A DNA stretch of 64,000 nt from contig JAVMKO010000004.1 in assembly GCA_032164245.1 (NCBI GenBank), forward strand, positions 29,117,626 through 29,181,625, written 5' to 3'. The notes under the pieces were generated by a model. It made no database searches. It had not been told where the DNA came from and saw nothing but the letters and a program-made list of their open reading frames with translations. The translations under genes were made by a program, and so were the position numbers. This DNA comes from Sternotherus odoratus. Taxonomy: Eukaryota > Chordata > Testudines > Kinosternidae. Positions 34,302 through 44,093 of the stretch are shown here, in pieces. Every line of letters starts with the position of its first letter. The first letter of the stretch is position 1.

Positions 34302-34325
34302 CTTTTTTTTACATGAAAACTATCC

Positions 34326-36540
34326 CACAAAACCTTTGTCACTTTTTTCTGTTTAAAAAACATGTTCTGCAAACTGTGGTCACAAGGAAACTACTGTTGC
34401 TGACAAAGGGTCTTGATTGGTGAGCAAGCAGAAAATTGGCAAGAAGGGGGAAGATATAATTTGGACTGCAGATTATTTTTATAGTGACACACATACTTTT
34501 AACCATCATTTATTAGTAGCATTCCACTTTCACAGTGTAAATGAGTCATTATCATTTTGACTTAAAAATGACAATGAAGTCAGTATTTTTCTTAAAATAA
34601 TTTAAGAAAAATTGCTGAATGAGACCAACTGTTTTTAAATAGCCATTGAAACAGCTCTGCAATATATATGCTCACACCCTTGAAACTGTATAAAAGTACA
34701 CAAGTATAATTAAAATTATGATTTTTGAAGGATGAAAATATTTTTACTTTATCATGCTCAGTTACCATCTTCCTCTTTTTGTCTCTGTTTTAAGAGAGAA
34801 ACTGATCAAGTGTTGATGTATTTCTGCTTTTTTTTTTTAGAGAGCGATGTTCTCTTTCTGTTTGAGTAAGTTACCAAAGTCATGTTTATATATGGGCTTT
34901 GGATAAAAATGGGGGAAGGAGTTTCTGCTCAATTTGGAAAATTAAAGTAGCTTTTAACTTTTTTATATATAGGTTATTTCAAGTCACCTTGTACTGTTGT
35001 GCAGCTGAAAGACTAGTCAATATTTCAAACTTAAGGTTGCAACTAATAGTTTGTGGAGGTGTTTTTTAAAGTGTCCATGGGTTTTTATTGTAATTGGAAC
35101 ATTTCTAATAGAAGTCCTGAACTTGGAGTCAAATTTGATCTAGGAGTGTGTCTTCAAGATTCACCTTTCTTCCTGTCGGATGTATTGTAGGTAAATTAGC
35201 CACTGCAGATTAAGAAAGCAGAGAGATTTTAGTGTGTTGCCCGAAATTGCACAGTGGTAGAGTGGCGATCATGTACAATCACTTTGACTTGCAGTTTCCT
35301 TATGTAACTATTGAACAATACTGCCCCTCATAGTGGGAGAGGTATCTGAAAGGAAAGTCTAACAAGAGGCAGTAGTAGAGCAATAAGAGGAAACATGCAC
35401 AATCTTAGATTGCAGTGTTCCTTTGTTCTAGTCACTGTTAAAACATGTCTCATAATTGCTAAAATTCACTGTTGACCCTTTCCCATTTGTGTGGTCTACT
35501 AAGTTCTGCCAAAAATTGTCGCCTCTGCTATTGCGGGGAATTAAAAGTAGCCAAAATGGGTGGATCATCCTGATCTCTTGATGCAAATGTCATATTGTTA
35601 TGTTTTTTTCTCTGTAGGATGTCAGGTTCACTGACTTGGGTGACCGCCTGAGAGAATTTATGTTGGAGATTAGTGTTTTAGTCGGAGGAATTTTGTTTTC
35701 AATTAGTTATTAGGGAGCAGGTGATTGCAAATGATCACCACTACCCCAATTTTTGAAGATCATTCTTAGTTGGTGGTTCAGAGGTGGTAGCTCTTTACTG
35801 TAGAACCACCCAGGCAGCCGCATCAGGGCAGAAGATCAGTTGTGTCACTTTGTGGTCAAGTTGTTGCACAGAATGATGCAAGCAATTCCACCAGTAAACT
35901 AAACCGTTTCCATTCCAAAGGCTTGAGCTATGTGCTTTATTAAAATCCCTCAGGTACCCTTAAACCACTGATCATGTGGGCTGGACTTATTTAGCACTGT
36001 CAACTAGACTTCTTGTGAGCAAAATTGTTTGATGTAGTGATTTTAAAAGGCTGCTAGCACTCAAAAGTGTTCAGTATTGGTATTCTTAATGTTGCAATCA
36101 CCAGTGTAGCCAAACCAAGACAAGACTTAAGAAACTGTTATGTGGGTTCCCCTATGTTTCTGCATAACTAAACCAAAAATGTAGGGTAAAGCTTTCCTTC
36201 AAGGGACTCATGGCAGTCTTTAGGGACAAGGATAGGGAGGTTCTATCAGTCTTTCAGATCTCTAACAAAGCTTTTGTAATGTCCATTGTTACTGTTTTAC
36301 TTTCACTATTTTGCTCCGTAGGAAAAAAAAACTTCTATTCTTTTAGAAATATACTATATTTAAAATAGTCACACATACTCCTCCAGGACAGAAGATGGCA
36401 AAGATCCTCAGGAACAAAGAAAAGATTGAACTTCTTGTTAACTGTATGCTTTCTTGGTCCTTTTGACTCACCATCTTTTCTTGATTTAAGCCCTGTTTTT
36501 TCTATAAATAAGTTCTTAACAGTAGTTAAGGTACTTTTAT
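34326..36540. other. Intergenic, no gene seen
   Basis: AT-rich sequence without a recognisable exon or well-preserved repeat. Confidence 0.5.
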
Positions 36541-37600
36541 GGTCCCTGTCACAATCTGTAAAGTATTTATTCTCCCTGCGAAGTCATGAGGGGAGTGGTA
36601 CCCGCTTTACAGATAGGGACCATGAATTTAAATTAGAATTGGTGCAGAAAAGAACTACTAGGATGACCAGCAGAATGAAGGGCCTATCTTATGAGAGGAG
36701 ACAGGAAGAGCTTAGTTTGTTTAATCTAGCAAAAAGAAGGCTGGGGGGAGGGGATAAATGTCTTTTTATAAAAACATGGGAGGATAAATACTAGGGAGGG
36801 TGAAGCGCTATTTAAACTAAGACAATGTTGGCACAAGAACAAAGGGATATTAACACCATGAACAAATTCAGGCTGGAAATTAGAAGGCTATCCAGAAGGT
36901 TAAGTCTTAGTGTCTTACACTTAATGTATGTGCAACGTTCCTCAGGAGGCACGTGACCAGGATTCCTCACCAAATTTGGTCCATAGGTTGAATCATTAGC
37001 TGCCTGGGCCAGGTACTGACAGGGAGTGAAACATCCTCCAAGGGATGAATAAAGTTCTGGGGATAAACAATTAGTTTTAAGCAAAATCTGGACAAATTTT
37101 TGATTGTACTCGTGTGACTGGGTTGCTTGAGATGGTGGGGGGCAGGGCACAACACCCCTGGGGCTGACTTCTAGTTTATACCTTGTTCTGAAAGCTCTTG
37201 CTTCAGGGTTTCAGCCAGACATTGGAAGGAATTCCTCCCCTCCCACCCAGTGTATTCTGGGAGTATGTTGGCGTTTTGGGGGTTTTTTAATCTGAAGAAT
37301 CAGGAGATGGCTATGGCTGGAGATAGAACATTGTGGAGGTGGGCCAGGGCTCTGAGCATTCTCTCTCAGGTGCTTGGCTGGCTGGTTCTTGCTCATGTAC
37401 TCAAGAGCTAATTGATGATTATATGTGGGATTAGGACGGAATTTCCGCCTGACTCAGATTGCCAGTGAGCACAGGGTTTTTTTCCCCCCCTTCCCCTGCA
37501 GTATGTGGGTGTAAAGTCACTTGCCAGGATTATCTGGGTATATCCCACTTAATCATTTCTCTGTCCTTGTTGGGGCCTCAGGCACTGATGCACCCTGATC
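36541..37600 (+). mobile_element. CR1 ORF2 C-terminal remnant and adjoining repeat
   Basis: At about 36620-36745 the frame reads LVQKRTTRMTSRMKGLSYER and LFNLAKRRLGG, typical of the CR1 reverse-transcriptase protein C-terminus. The sequence from 36900 to 37600 looks like further LINE-type repeat sequence, but I cannot fix its family or end. Confidence 0.55.
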
Positions 37601-37871
37601 CCTCCTATTCTTTGGGTGTTTGCACATGTCCCTTTCACTGTAGGGGTATGTATGCCTCATGCACTCTTTTTGGAGAACTTTGTCCCCTCAACAGTATCTG
37701 TTGGCAGCTCAAGCATCTTCTGTTGCAATGCATACCTGTGTGCCTGTATTAGAGGGTGAAGCCACTCTTCCCCTGCTCCACCCCTGTTAGTTCCTTCTTA
37801 CCAACAGTGGCAGTTGTTGGAGTGCTTCCAGTCTTGCTGGCACAAGTTTATTTCCCTCACTCTGTGTATAT

Positions 37872-39472
37872 CGCGGCCCCTCGAGGGGTTGTGACCCGAT
37901 TATGTGGGGGTCGTGAGCCCCTGCTGCCCGTAACTGGCCCCAACCCCTGCCGGTGGCACCCCGAGACCCAGCCCCTGCCATGGTGGGCAGCTGGCGGCGC
38001 CCTGAGCCTAGGGTGACCAGACATCCCAATTTAATTGGGACAGTCCTGATTTTAGGGGACTTGTCCTGTGTCCTGACCATATGTCGGGCGGGACGCCCTT
38101 TTTGTCCCGATATTGGGGCCGTGGGACCGAGGTGGCCAGGCGCCGGCGCGCCAATTACTGTTCTTCCTGGGGCAGCTCCTGCAGGAGCTTGCAAATCAGT
38201 CCCAGGGCGGCAGAGAGGGGGAGGAGGTCTCCACGCTGCCACATGCAGTAGGGACGGGTCTTGTGGGCAGAGAGCCCCCAGCTGCCCTCCACCCCCGCAA
38301 CCCTGCTCCGGCCCCCCCCCACGCCTCCCCCAAGTGTCCCCCGGCTTCCCATTGCTGCCCCCAGGCACCTAGGTGGCCCTGGAGCAGATCGGAGCCAAAG
38401 CATCCCTGTGTCTCAGTGCAGCAACATGCTGCCTCCCTGCAGCAACTGCCGCCGCAGGGTCCTAGTGCCCGCCATCATCTCCTGCCTGTGACAGGGTGTG
38501 TGTGCTGCTTCTGGGGATGCCGGAAAGGGTGGCTCCTCCCCCAGAGCTTGCTGCTGCCAGCAGGGAAAGGGCTGTAGGGTGTCCTCCTTTCTGGCCCCAG
38601 AGCAGACTGCCTGCACCCAAACTCATCCCTAGCCCAGAGCCCACACCCCCAGCCAGAGCTTCCCACCCCTCACCCTCTACCTGAGCCCCTCCAACACCCC
38701 AAACCACTCATCTCCACCCCCAGCCAGAGCCCTCCCCCCCCCTGCACCCCAACCCTCTGTCCCATGCTACATTACATTTTTCAATAGTTATTTTAAAAGT
38801 TTATAATAAGCAATGCTCTGGGAAAAGGGGAGGGGGGATGCAAGGAAAAAATTTTGCTTAGGGTGCAAAATATCTTTGCATCCCCCCACTGCTCTTCCCC
38901 TCCCCCCCCCCGCGCTGCTCTTCCCCTCCCTCCTCTCCCTTCCCCTCCACCTCCCCCTGCCACTCTTCCCCTCCCTCCCCCGCTTCTCTTCCCCTCCCAC
39001 CGCTTGCCCAATGTGTCCTGATATTTCAGTCTTGCGATCTGGTCACCCTACCAGAGACCCGGAGCCTGGAGCCCGGCCCCTGCCGTGGCGGGCTGCTGGC
39101 AGTGCTCTGGGCCTTGACCCCTGCTGCGGCGGGCCAGCGGCAGGCTGCCAGTGGCACCCCAAACCCCAGACCCGGCCCTAGGTGCGGCGGGCTGCCGGCA
39201 GTGACCCGAGCCCCAGGCCCTGACACGGCGGGCTGCTGGTGGCACCCTGTCCCCTGTCCCGGGGGGTTGCTGGCACCCTCCCCTGAGCCCAGCCCCTACC
39301 CGAGGGGGCTGGCACCCCTACACACACCCCCAGCTCAGCCTCTGTCTGGGGGGGGGTGCTGGCATCCCCCCCCAGCCCTGCCCCGCCCCCGAGCCCAGCC
39401 CCTAAGGGGGGTCATGCTTAGAGGCCTGGTGTCCGAAAGAGGTCGCCAACAGAAAAAGTTTGAGAACCACTG
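37872..39472 (+). mobile_element. hAT element inside the second DIRS, perfect 8-bp target duplication
   Basis: GTGTATAT flanks both sides exactly (37864-37871 and 39473-39480). The right end AAGTTTGAGAACCACTG is a classic hAT terminus. The left end (CGCGGCCCCTCGAGGGG) no longer matches it, so its inverted repeat is lost or rearranged. The interior is GC-rich, without a transposase, and contains another element (38012-39051). Confidence 0.75.
38012..39051 (+). mobile_element. Second-level nested hAT-like element
   Basis: Inverted ends TAGGGTGACCAGACA (left) and, as reverse complement of the right end, TAGGGTGACCAGATC. It is C-rich with GACAGTCCTGAT and TGTCCTGATATT motifs near the ends. The flanking 8-mers CCTGAGCC and CCAGAGAC match at 6 of 8 positions. 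It is non-coding; its C-rich reading frames are not genes. Confidence 0.65.
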
Positions 39473-39480
39473 GTGTATAT

Positions 39481-41515
39481 AGTCTGTTTCTCATTTAGCT
39501 GTTAGATATAGTGTATAATCAGTGTTAAGTTTTAGGTCCCTTTAGGGGCATATTTGATTCTTGGGACTGAGACCAGAGCCATGCTTTTCAAATCCTGCCA
39601 GTTGTGGGCCAGACTGATGCCAATCAGTGATCCACACTCTAGATGGCCAAAATGTTTGTGAGAGTTCCACATCAGGGACATGTCACATTTGTAAGGGGTT
39701 TAAGCCTTGCTCTAAAATGCATAGAGCAATGAGACTTCAGTGCCCCCTTATGGAGGTGGCACATCAACATCCATTGGAGCTGTCCGGTTCAGAGTGTAAC
39801 TCTTTTGAGTGTGGCATCATCGGTACAGGGTACATTTCCCAAGATAGTCTTCAGCTCCAATTTCTGTATCTCCAAAGAAGAGATGCAGTTCTACCAAGGA
39901 CATGGTACGTCATCCAGCAGGATCTTCAGTATCAAGGCCTTCTAAAAGCAAGATCTCTGGGAGAGACTCTAAGGGGAAGCATTCTCCAGAGTGCTCTCTT
40001 GTTACGAGGGGGAGGAGGAGATTCATCAACTCCAGAACCTGTGGCAGGTCTGTTGAGGCTGACCCCTGAAGTTCCTATACCCAAGACCAATTCTTGTACT
40101 GACACCACAGGAGTGTACCCTCATGCTGGAGAATTGCTTATCCTCTTGATACTGGTGTCTGGTGGTGCAGGAAGGGTCGCAACTGGTGCTGGCAACTGTG
40201 GTCCCTATAGCAGATCCACACGAGCATGCGGTACCGATGCAGCTTCCAGTACGAAGGAGGTCAGAATGTTCCAGGTGCAAGCCACCATTAATATCCCAGG
40301 TGCTGCTATCTCTGGGTTTCCCTTACCTATCTCCTGTCCACTCGGGTTCTGCTCCACCGTTATCAGAGGACTTTGGAAGTGTGGTCTTTTTGTGACCCAT
40401 ACCCGATGGGAAGCTTATCCTCCATCAGAGCTGTGCGGTCCATGGGCGTCACAGCAGTGGGCACATTGCAAAGGACAATGGGCCCATCACCACACCAGTG
40501 GCTTTTCTGGTCAGTGTGGGGGTGTTCCTCCCCCCTGCCAAGATACCTCAAATGTCTGATTTGACCTCCTTTCGGGTGTACCGAGATCATTGGCACTGCA
40601 CACAATATTCTTCGATGACCAGGACTAAGCAACTGGAAGTTGTCCATACAGCTCTTCCAGAGCAAGAGGCAGACCAGTCATTGCCTCAGTGTCCTCGTGC
40701 ATCTTCCTCAAAGCTAGAAGAGGCTGTAGAGATGATGAGTGATTCTCCACCACCAGAGGACTGCAAGACTCACCAAGAACTGGCTGAAAGGGTGGTCTTG
40801 GTTTTAGACATTCAAGCAGAAGAGGTCTGCAAGAAACCCCACAAGCTAGTGGACATTTTAGCGTCTGCTGGGCCCTCCAGAGCGGTGCTTCCAATTTAAC
40901 AAATCAATTCTGGAACCAACTTAAAACACTGTGGCTGACCCCTTCCCTCCTGCCTGCAGCTAAATGGGCAGAGAGGCAATACTATGTCCCTTATAAGGGC
41001 ATTATTCACCTCCAGGCTCTTTGGTGTGGCAGCAGCTAATGAGCAAAGGAGGCAGGGACATTAAACATGGATGCCAAAGAGTAAAGAATCAAAGAGGTTT
41101 GGTTGTAAATTGCTACTTAGCAAGCTCTCCTAAACTGCTAAGTCTTCACCCTATGGGAAAACACTATGAATTTTAAAGAGAGACTACTAGAGGACTCCAG
41201 ACAGGAGTTTGCTCTCGTGATAGAGGAAGGCAAGCTTAGTTGCAGGGACAGCTTTAAAGGGCAGCTTGAATGCGGCAGACTCAGGAGCTTGAGCCATGAC
41301 GTCTGCTGCATCTTGGAGGGAGGTATTCATGGCTGCAGTCTTCCTCCTGAAGCACAGCAGACCCTTCAGGATTTGCCATTTGAGGGTCCCATTCTTCTTT
41401 TCAGAAAAGATAGATTATAGGCTGCATAGCCTGAAAGATTCCAGGGCAATAGTGAAGTCTGGACAACTGGTTGCTGTGAGGCTGGTCTGTGATGCTATAA
41501 AAATCAGACTCTGAG
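39481..41515 (+). pseudogene. Decayed DIRS gag remnant
   Basis: The frame at 39627-40559 contains CHICKGFKPCSKMHRAMRLQ followed by PLMEVA, homologous to RTRKDRESRLRHVLMEAA of the intact element. The stretch at about 41260-41460 (ADSGA, then KIDYRLHSLKDS) corresponds to ADSAARTMAS and TDARLQALKDR there. Stops and frameshifts are frequent. The long RS domain is not preserved. Confidence 0.7.
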
Positions 41516-41975
41516 CCCACCTCCACATTAATCGGCTCGTGAGACACCCTCCGTGAAATGGACCTGTGCAATCACAGTTAGTTACAGAAAGGTATGTGGT
41601 GTTCGAGAGGTGTTGCATATGTCCGTTCCATGACCCCTTCCCCTCTCCACCAGCGTCTCTCTGGTAAGAAGGAACTGAGAGGACTCCGAAGTAGCTCCGC
41701 TCTCTTATACGGGCACACACTGGAACGTGGCAGTGTGCCAGCGCTCAAGTGCCCTGATGGGCACCGCTGAAGGAAAAAAAGTTCTCTGACACCTGTGCAT
41801 GAGGCATGCACACTCCTATAGGGGAATGTATGCAACACATCTGTATGCAACAGCTGTATGCAGCACATCTCAAAGAACAACCATTATGAAAAGCTGTGTA
41901 ACCATTTTTTCTCTGCCTGTAGCACATAATATTTTAGTCTCCTGTGGGTTACAGTACTTTGCTGTCATTTCAATT

Positions 41976-42060
41976 GTTAGATTAGTGCTGGGTGGTGTTG
42001 GTGGCTTGTGCCATACAGGAGGTCAGACTAGATCTAGCGGTCTCTTCTGGCCTTAAACTC
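41976..42060 (+). mobile_element. CR1 3' tail
   Basis: Contains AGGTCAGACTAGATCTAGCG followed by GTCTCTTCTGGCCTTAAACT, the diagnostic CR1 end. Confidence 0.75.
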
Positions 42061-42065
42061 TCTGG

Positions 42066-42182
42066 AACAGAGGCACAGACAGACCAAGTGACTTGCCTAC
42101 TGTCATGCTGTAAACCTGTTGTAGAACGGGGAATTGAACATAATAATTCAGTCTCAGGCTAGTGGTCTAACCACTGGATGAT
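42066..42182 (-). mobile_element. MIR SINE relic
   Basis: On the plus strand it reads CCAAGTGACTTGCCTACTGT and later GGCTAGTGGTCTAACCACTG, the reverse complement of a MIR core and tRNA-like head. MIR is an ancient amniote SINE. Confidence 0.65.
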
Positions 42183-42282
42183 CCTTTTATTTTTAGTTAA
42201 GATTCTAGTGAATTTGACTTTGCTAACTCGAGTTAAGAACAAACCATTTTTTGAGTGATTCTAGACCCATTTGTGCAGGTGT

Positions 42283-42404
42283 TTTGACCATGACTCTGGT
42301 TTTCCTTACTTACGTTGGTGAAACTCAAGTGTAACTCTATTGAAGTCAATTGAGTTACACTAATGTAAAACTAGTGTCCAAGAAGAATCAGAGCCCTGGT
42401 CTCA
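42283..42404. repeat. Old fold-back repeat
   Basis: Left and right halves around ATTGAAGTCAATTGAG are imperfect inverted copies (ACTTACGTTGGTGAAACTC and GAGTTACACTAATGTAAAAC). It resembles an ancient MITE-type repeat. Confidence 0.4.
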
Positions 42405-42906
42405 ACAGTAGCATTTTGCCATGACACCCAATAAGAAAATTACTTTCTGCTAATTCTTGTTCTTTAATATCCTGATCCAAGAGCAAATTAATTTAAAGGA
42501 AAGACTCCGAGTCCCTGGATCCAGCCCTACAGGTATGTCTCCACTTCAGCTGGGAGTGAGCCTCCCAACTCAGTGAGACAGCACACTAAAAATGGCAGTG
42601 TGGGATAGCTTTGGTATCCAAGCTGAGAGTTGCTTTCTCAGATGCAGGGAGTTGAGTGGGCATGAGAGCCTGAGGTGCAGCCCAAGCAGCAACATCTGCT
42701 CTGGTGTAGTTAATAATTAGCTAGGCTGACCATACGTCCCATTTTGAACGGGACAGTCCCGTTTTTTTCATGTTTCTGGACCGTCCCGTCTTTTTAACAA
42801 AAATATCAATTTTGTCCCGTTTTTGGGGACAAGCTCTTTCCAAGCTGCTTTCTAGGGGGAGGTTCTTTCTTTGCAGGACTCCCAAGAGCTCAGGTGAAGA
42901 ATCTTG

Positions 42907-42997
42907 CTACCTAAGGACAAGTATCAGATGTCAAAATCTCCAATGAGCAAACTGCGCTCATCAGAGACTTTGACATCTGATACTAGTCCTTAGGTAG
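42907..42997. repeat. Hairpin, about 42-nt arms
   Basis: CTACCTAAGGAC then TATCAGATGTCAAA pairs with TTTGACATCTGATA then GTCCTTAGGTAG, with a few mismatches and a 7-nt loop. Confidence 0.85.
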
Positions 42998-42998
42998 G

Positions 42999-43485
42999 GA
43001 GAGGAGGCAGTGGACGGAGGGAGAGAGCAGGGAGGAAGGGAGGATGGAGAAGGGGATGAAGAGAAGGGAGGGATGGAGAAGGGGGATGGAGGGATGGAGA
43101 GAAGGAGGGAAGAAGGAGGAATACTGAGAAGAGAAAGCAGCGGGCGGCGGGCTGAAGCCGACTGCGGAGCGGAGCTTTCCGGAGCTGCAGCCGGGGGAGG
43201 GCGGACGTTTTATTACTCATAATCACATAACTGAATTTCTGTGATTATGTCTCATAAAACCCGGCCGGCAGCCACCCCCCCACCCACCCACCCGGTGCGC
43301 TCGGCCCCCGGCTGCGGCTCCGGACAGCTCCACTCCGCCGTCAGCTTCAGCCCGCCGCCCGCTGCCTCCTCTTCTCAGTATTCCTCCTTCTTCCCTCCTT
43401 CTGTCCATCCCTCCCTTCTCTCCATCCCCCTTCTCCATTCCTCCCTTCCTCCCTGCTCTCTCCCTCCATCCGCTGCCTCCTCTCG
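42999..43485. repeat. Large palindrome with purine-rich left arm
   Basis: The left arm 42999-43227 (G/A-rich) is the imperfect reverse complement of 43240-43485 (C/T-rich), meeting around a 12-nt spacer. Both arms contain TCAGCCCGCCGCCCGCTG or a close complement and TCTCAGTATTCCTCCTTC or its complement. The right arm has an extra stretch of about 40 bp near 43262-43303. Confidence 0.85.
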
Positions 43486-43870
43486 CTCCCTCCATCCCTT
43501 CTCTCTATCCCCTTCTCCATCCCTCCATCCCTTCCTTCCTCCCTTCTCTCTATCCCTCCATCCCTCTCTTCCTTCTCTCTATCCCCCTTCTCCATCCCTC
43601 CCTTCCTCCCTTCTCTCTCTCCCTCCGTCCACTGCCTCCTCTTCCATCTCCCTTCTCTCCATCCCTCCTTCTCGCTGTCCCTTGCCTCCTCCATCCCCCC
43701 TGCTCCCTACCCCCATCTCTTCTCTCATCCATCCATCCTCTCCCTTCTCACCTTCGTGCCTTCTCTCCCTCCGTCCCCTCCATCATCTTCATCCCTCATC
43801 CCCCCTTCTCTCTCTCCCTCCATCCTCTTCATCCCCCATCCCTGTTCTGCTTATTCCTCCATCCATCCCC
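43340..43870 (+). repeat. Pyrimidine-rich tract (CTCC/TCCAT type)
   Basis: About 530 bp made almost only of C and T on the plus strand, with recurring CCATCCCT and CCTTCTCTC units. The 248-codon open frame across it (43241-43987) is a product of this composition. Confidence 0.85.
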
Positions 43871-44093
43871 CCCGGCCCCCTCTGCCTCCCCCCCCCCCCC
43901 CCCGCCCGGCACTGGGGGGCCCAGGTGGGGCCATGGCCCCCCCACCCCATCCCGTTTTTGCCATCCCAATGTCCCGTTTTTGTCTAAAGGAAATATGGTC
44001 AGCCTATAATTAGCACCAGTCAAGCCAGCACGAGTTTTTCTACCTGAGTCCCGAGAGGCTCACTCCCGGCTGCAGTGTAGACATACCCAAAGA

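Larger units (their letters stand above)
1..34325 (+). other. AP1AR: AP1AR (gadkin) gene, exons 2-10 and 3'UTR; exon 1 lies upstream of the window
   Basis: AP1AR (gadkin, gamma-BAR) is known as a vesicle-associated adaptor that binds the AP-1 clathrin adaptor and kinesin on TGN/endosomal carriers and sequesters the ARP2/3 complex. In this window nine exons splice in a single frame to about 275 codons ending in TAG at 32442. With a first exon of about 30 codons this matches the roughly 300-residue vertebrate protein. Features seen: an N-terminal acidic stretch (FENLVESDE), a conserved segment PLTEEEIADLRERHYDS, a Glu/Lys/Ala-rich coiled coil, and two acidic tryptophan motifs (LEWEDEE in exon 9, LEWENDF in exon 10) of the kind linked to ARP2/3 binding. 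The missing first exon should carry the N-terminal cysteines used for membrane attachment. Identification is by recognition of the family; splice sites and phases were checked by eye. Confidence 0.93.
32445..34325 (+). other. AP1AR: AP1AR 3' untranslated region (end inferred)
   Basis: About 1.9 kb of AT-rich sequence after the stop codon. A canonical AATAAA at 34296-34301 lies near a T-run and is the best candidate for the distal poly(A) site. An earlier AATAAA at 32810-32815 could give a short 3'UTR. A CR1 3' tail sits at about 32845-32945, so the long form would include repeat-derived sequence. The cleavage site is an estimate. Confidence 0.6.
37610..41890 (+). mobile_element. Second DIRS element: degenerate, internally deleted, with nested hAT insertions
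   Basis: The left end (about 37610-37860) and the right end (about 41645-41890, inverted) share GTATGCCTCATGCAC, AGAGAACTTTGT-like and AGTTCCTTCTTACCA segments, the counterpart of the AGTTCCTTCTTTACC segment of the intact element. At about 41566-41632 an ICR-like stretch (GTTAGTTACAGAAAGGTATG) precedes the right repeat. Between them only gag-like sequence remains; RT, RNase H and recombinase are absent. A hAT element sits in the left part (37872-39472). Confidence 0.75.
42721..44005 (+). mobile_element. hAT-like element with perfect 8-bp target duplication and a giant palindrome
   Basis: ATAATTAG flanks both sides exactly (42713-42720 and 44006-44013). The ends AGGCTGACCATA and TATGGTCAGCCT are inverted repeats. 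Near each end, copies of GTCCCGTTTTT occur in opposite roles. The interior has no transposase: it consists of a hairpin (42907-42997), a palindrome of about 490 bp (42999-43485) and a pyrimidine-rich tract to about 43870. Confidence 0.8.
42528..44093 (+). mobile_element. MITE split by a hAT insertion
   Basis: The left end CAGGTATGTCTCCACTTCAG and the right end CTGCAGTGTAGACATACC are inverted repeats, followed inward by GGGAGTGAGCCTC and its complement. The element is interrupted at 42721-44005 by a larger transposon; its own sequence totals about 280 bp. Confidence 0.7.

Noticed and set aside
37787..38684. Overlapping frames of 60-193 codons, both strands
   Set aside because: They fall in C-rich, non-coding hAT sequence nested in a DIRS element; no domain is seen.
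39627..40559. 310-codon open frame as a host gene
   Set aside because: Its N-terminal part is homologous to DIRS gag, and it lies between DIRS terminal repeats.
43241..43987. 248-codon open frame
   Set aside because: Ser/Pro/Leu-only composition from the pyrimidine tract in a transposon.
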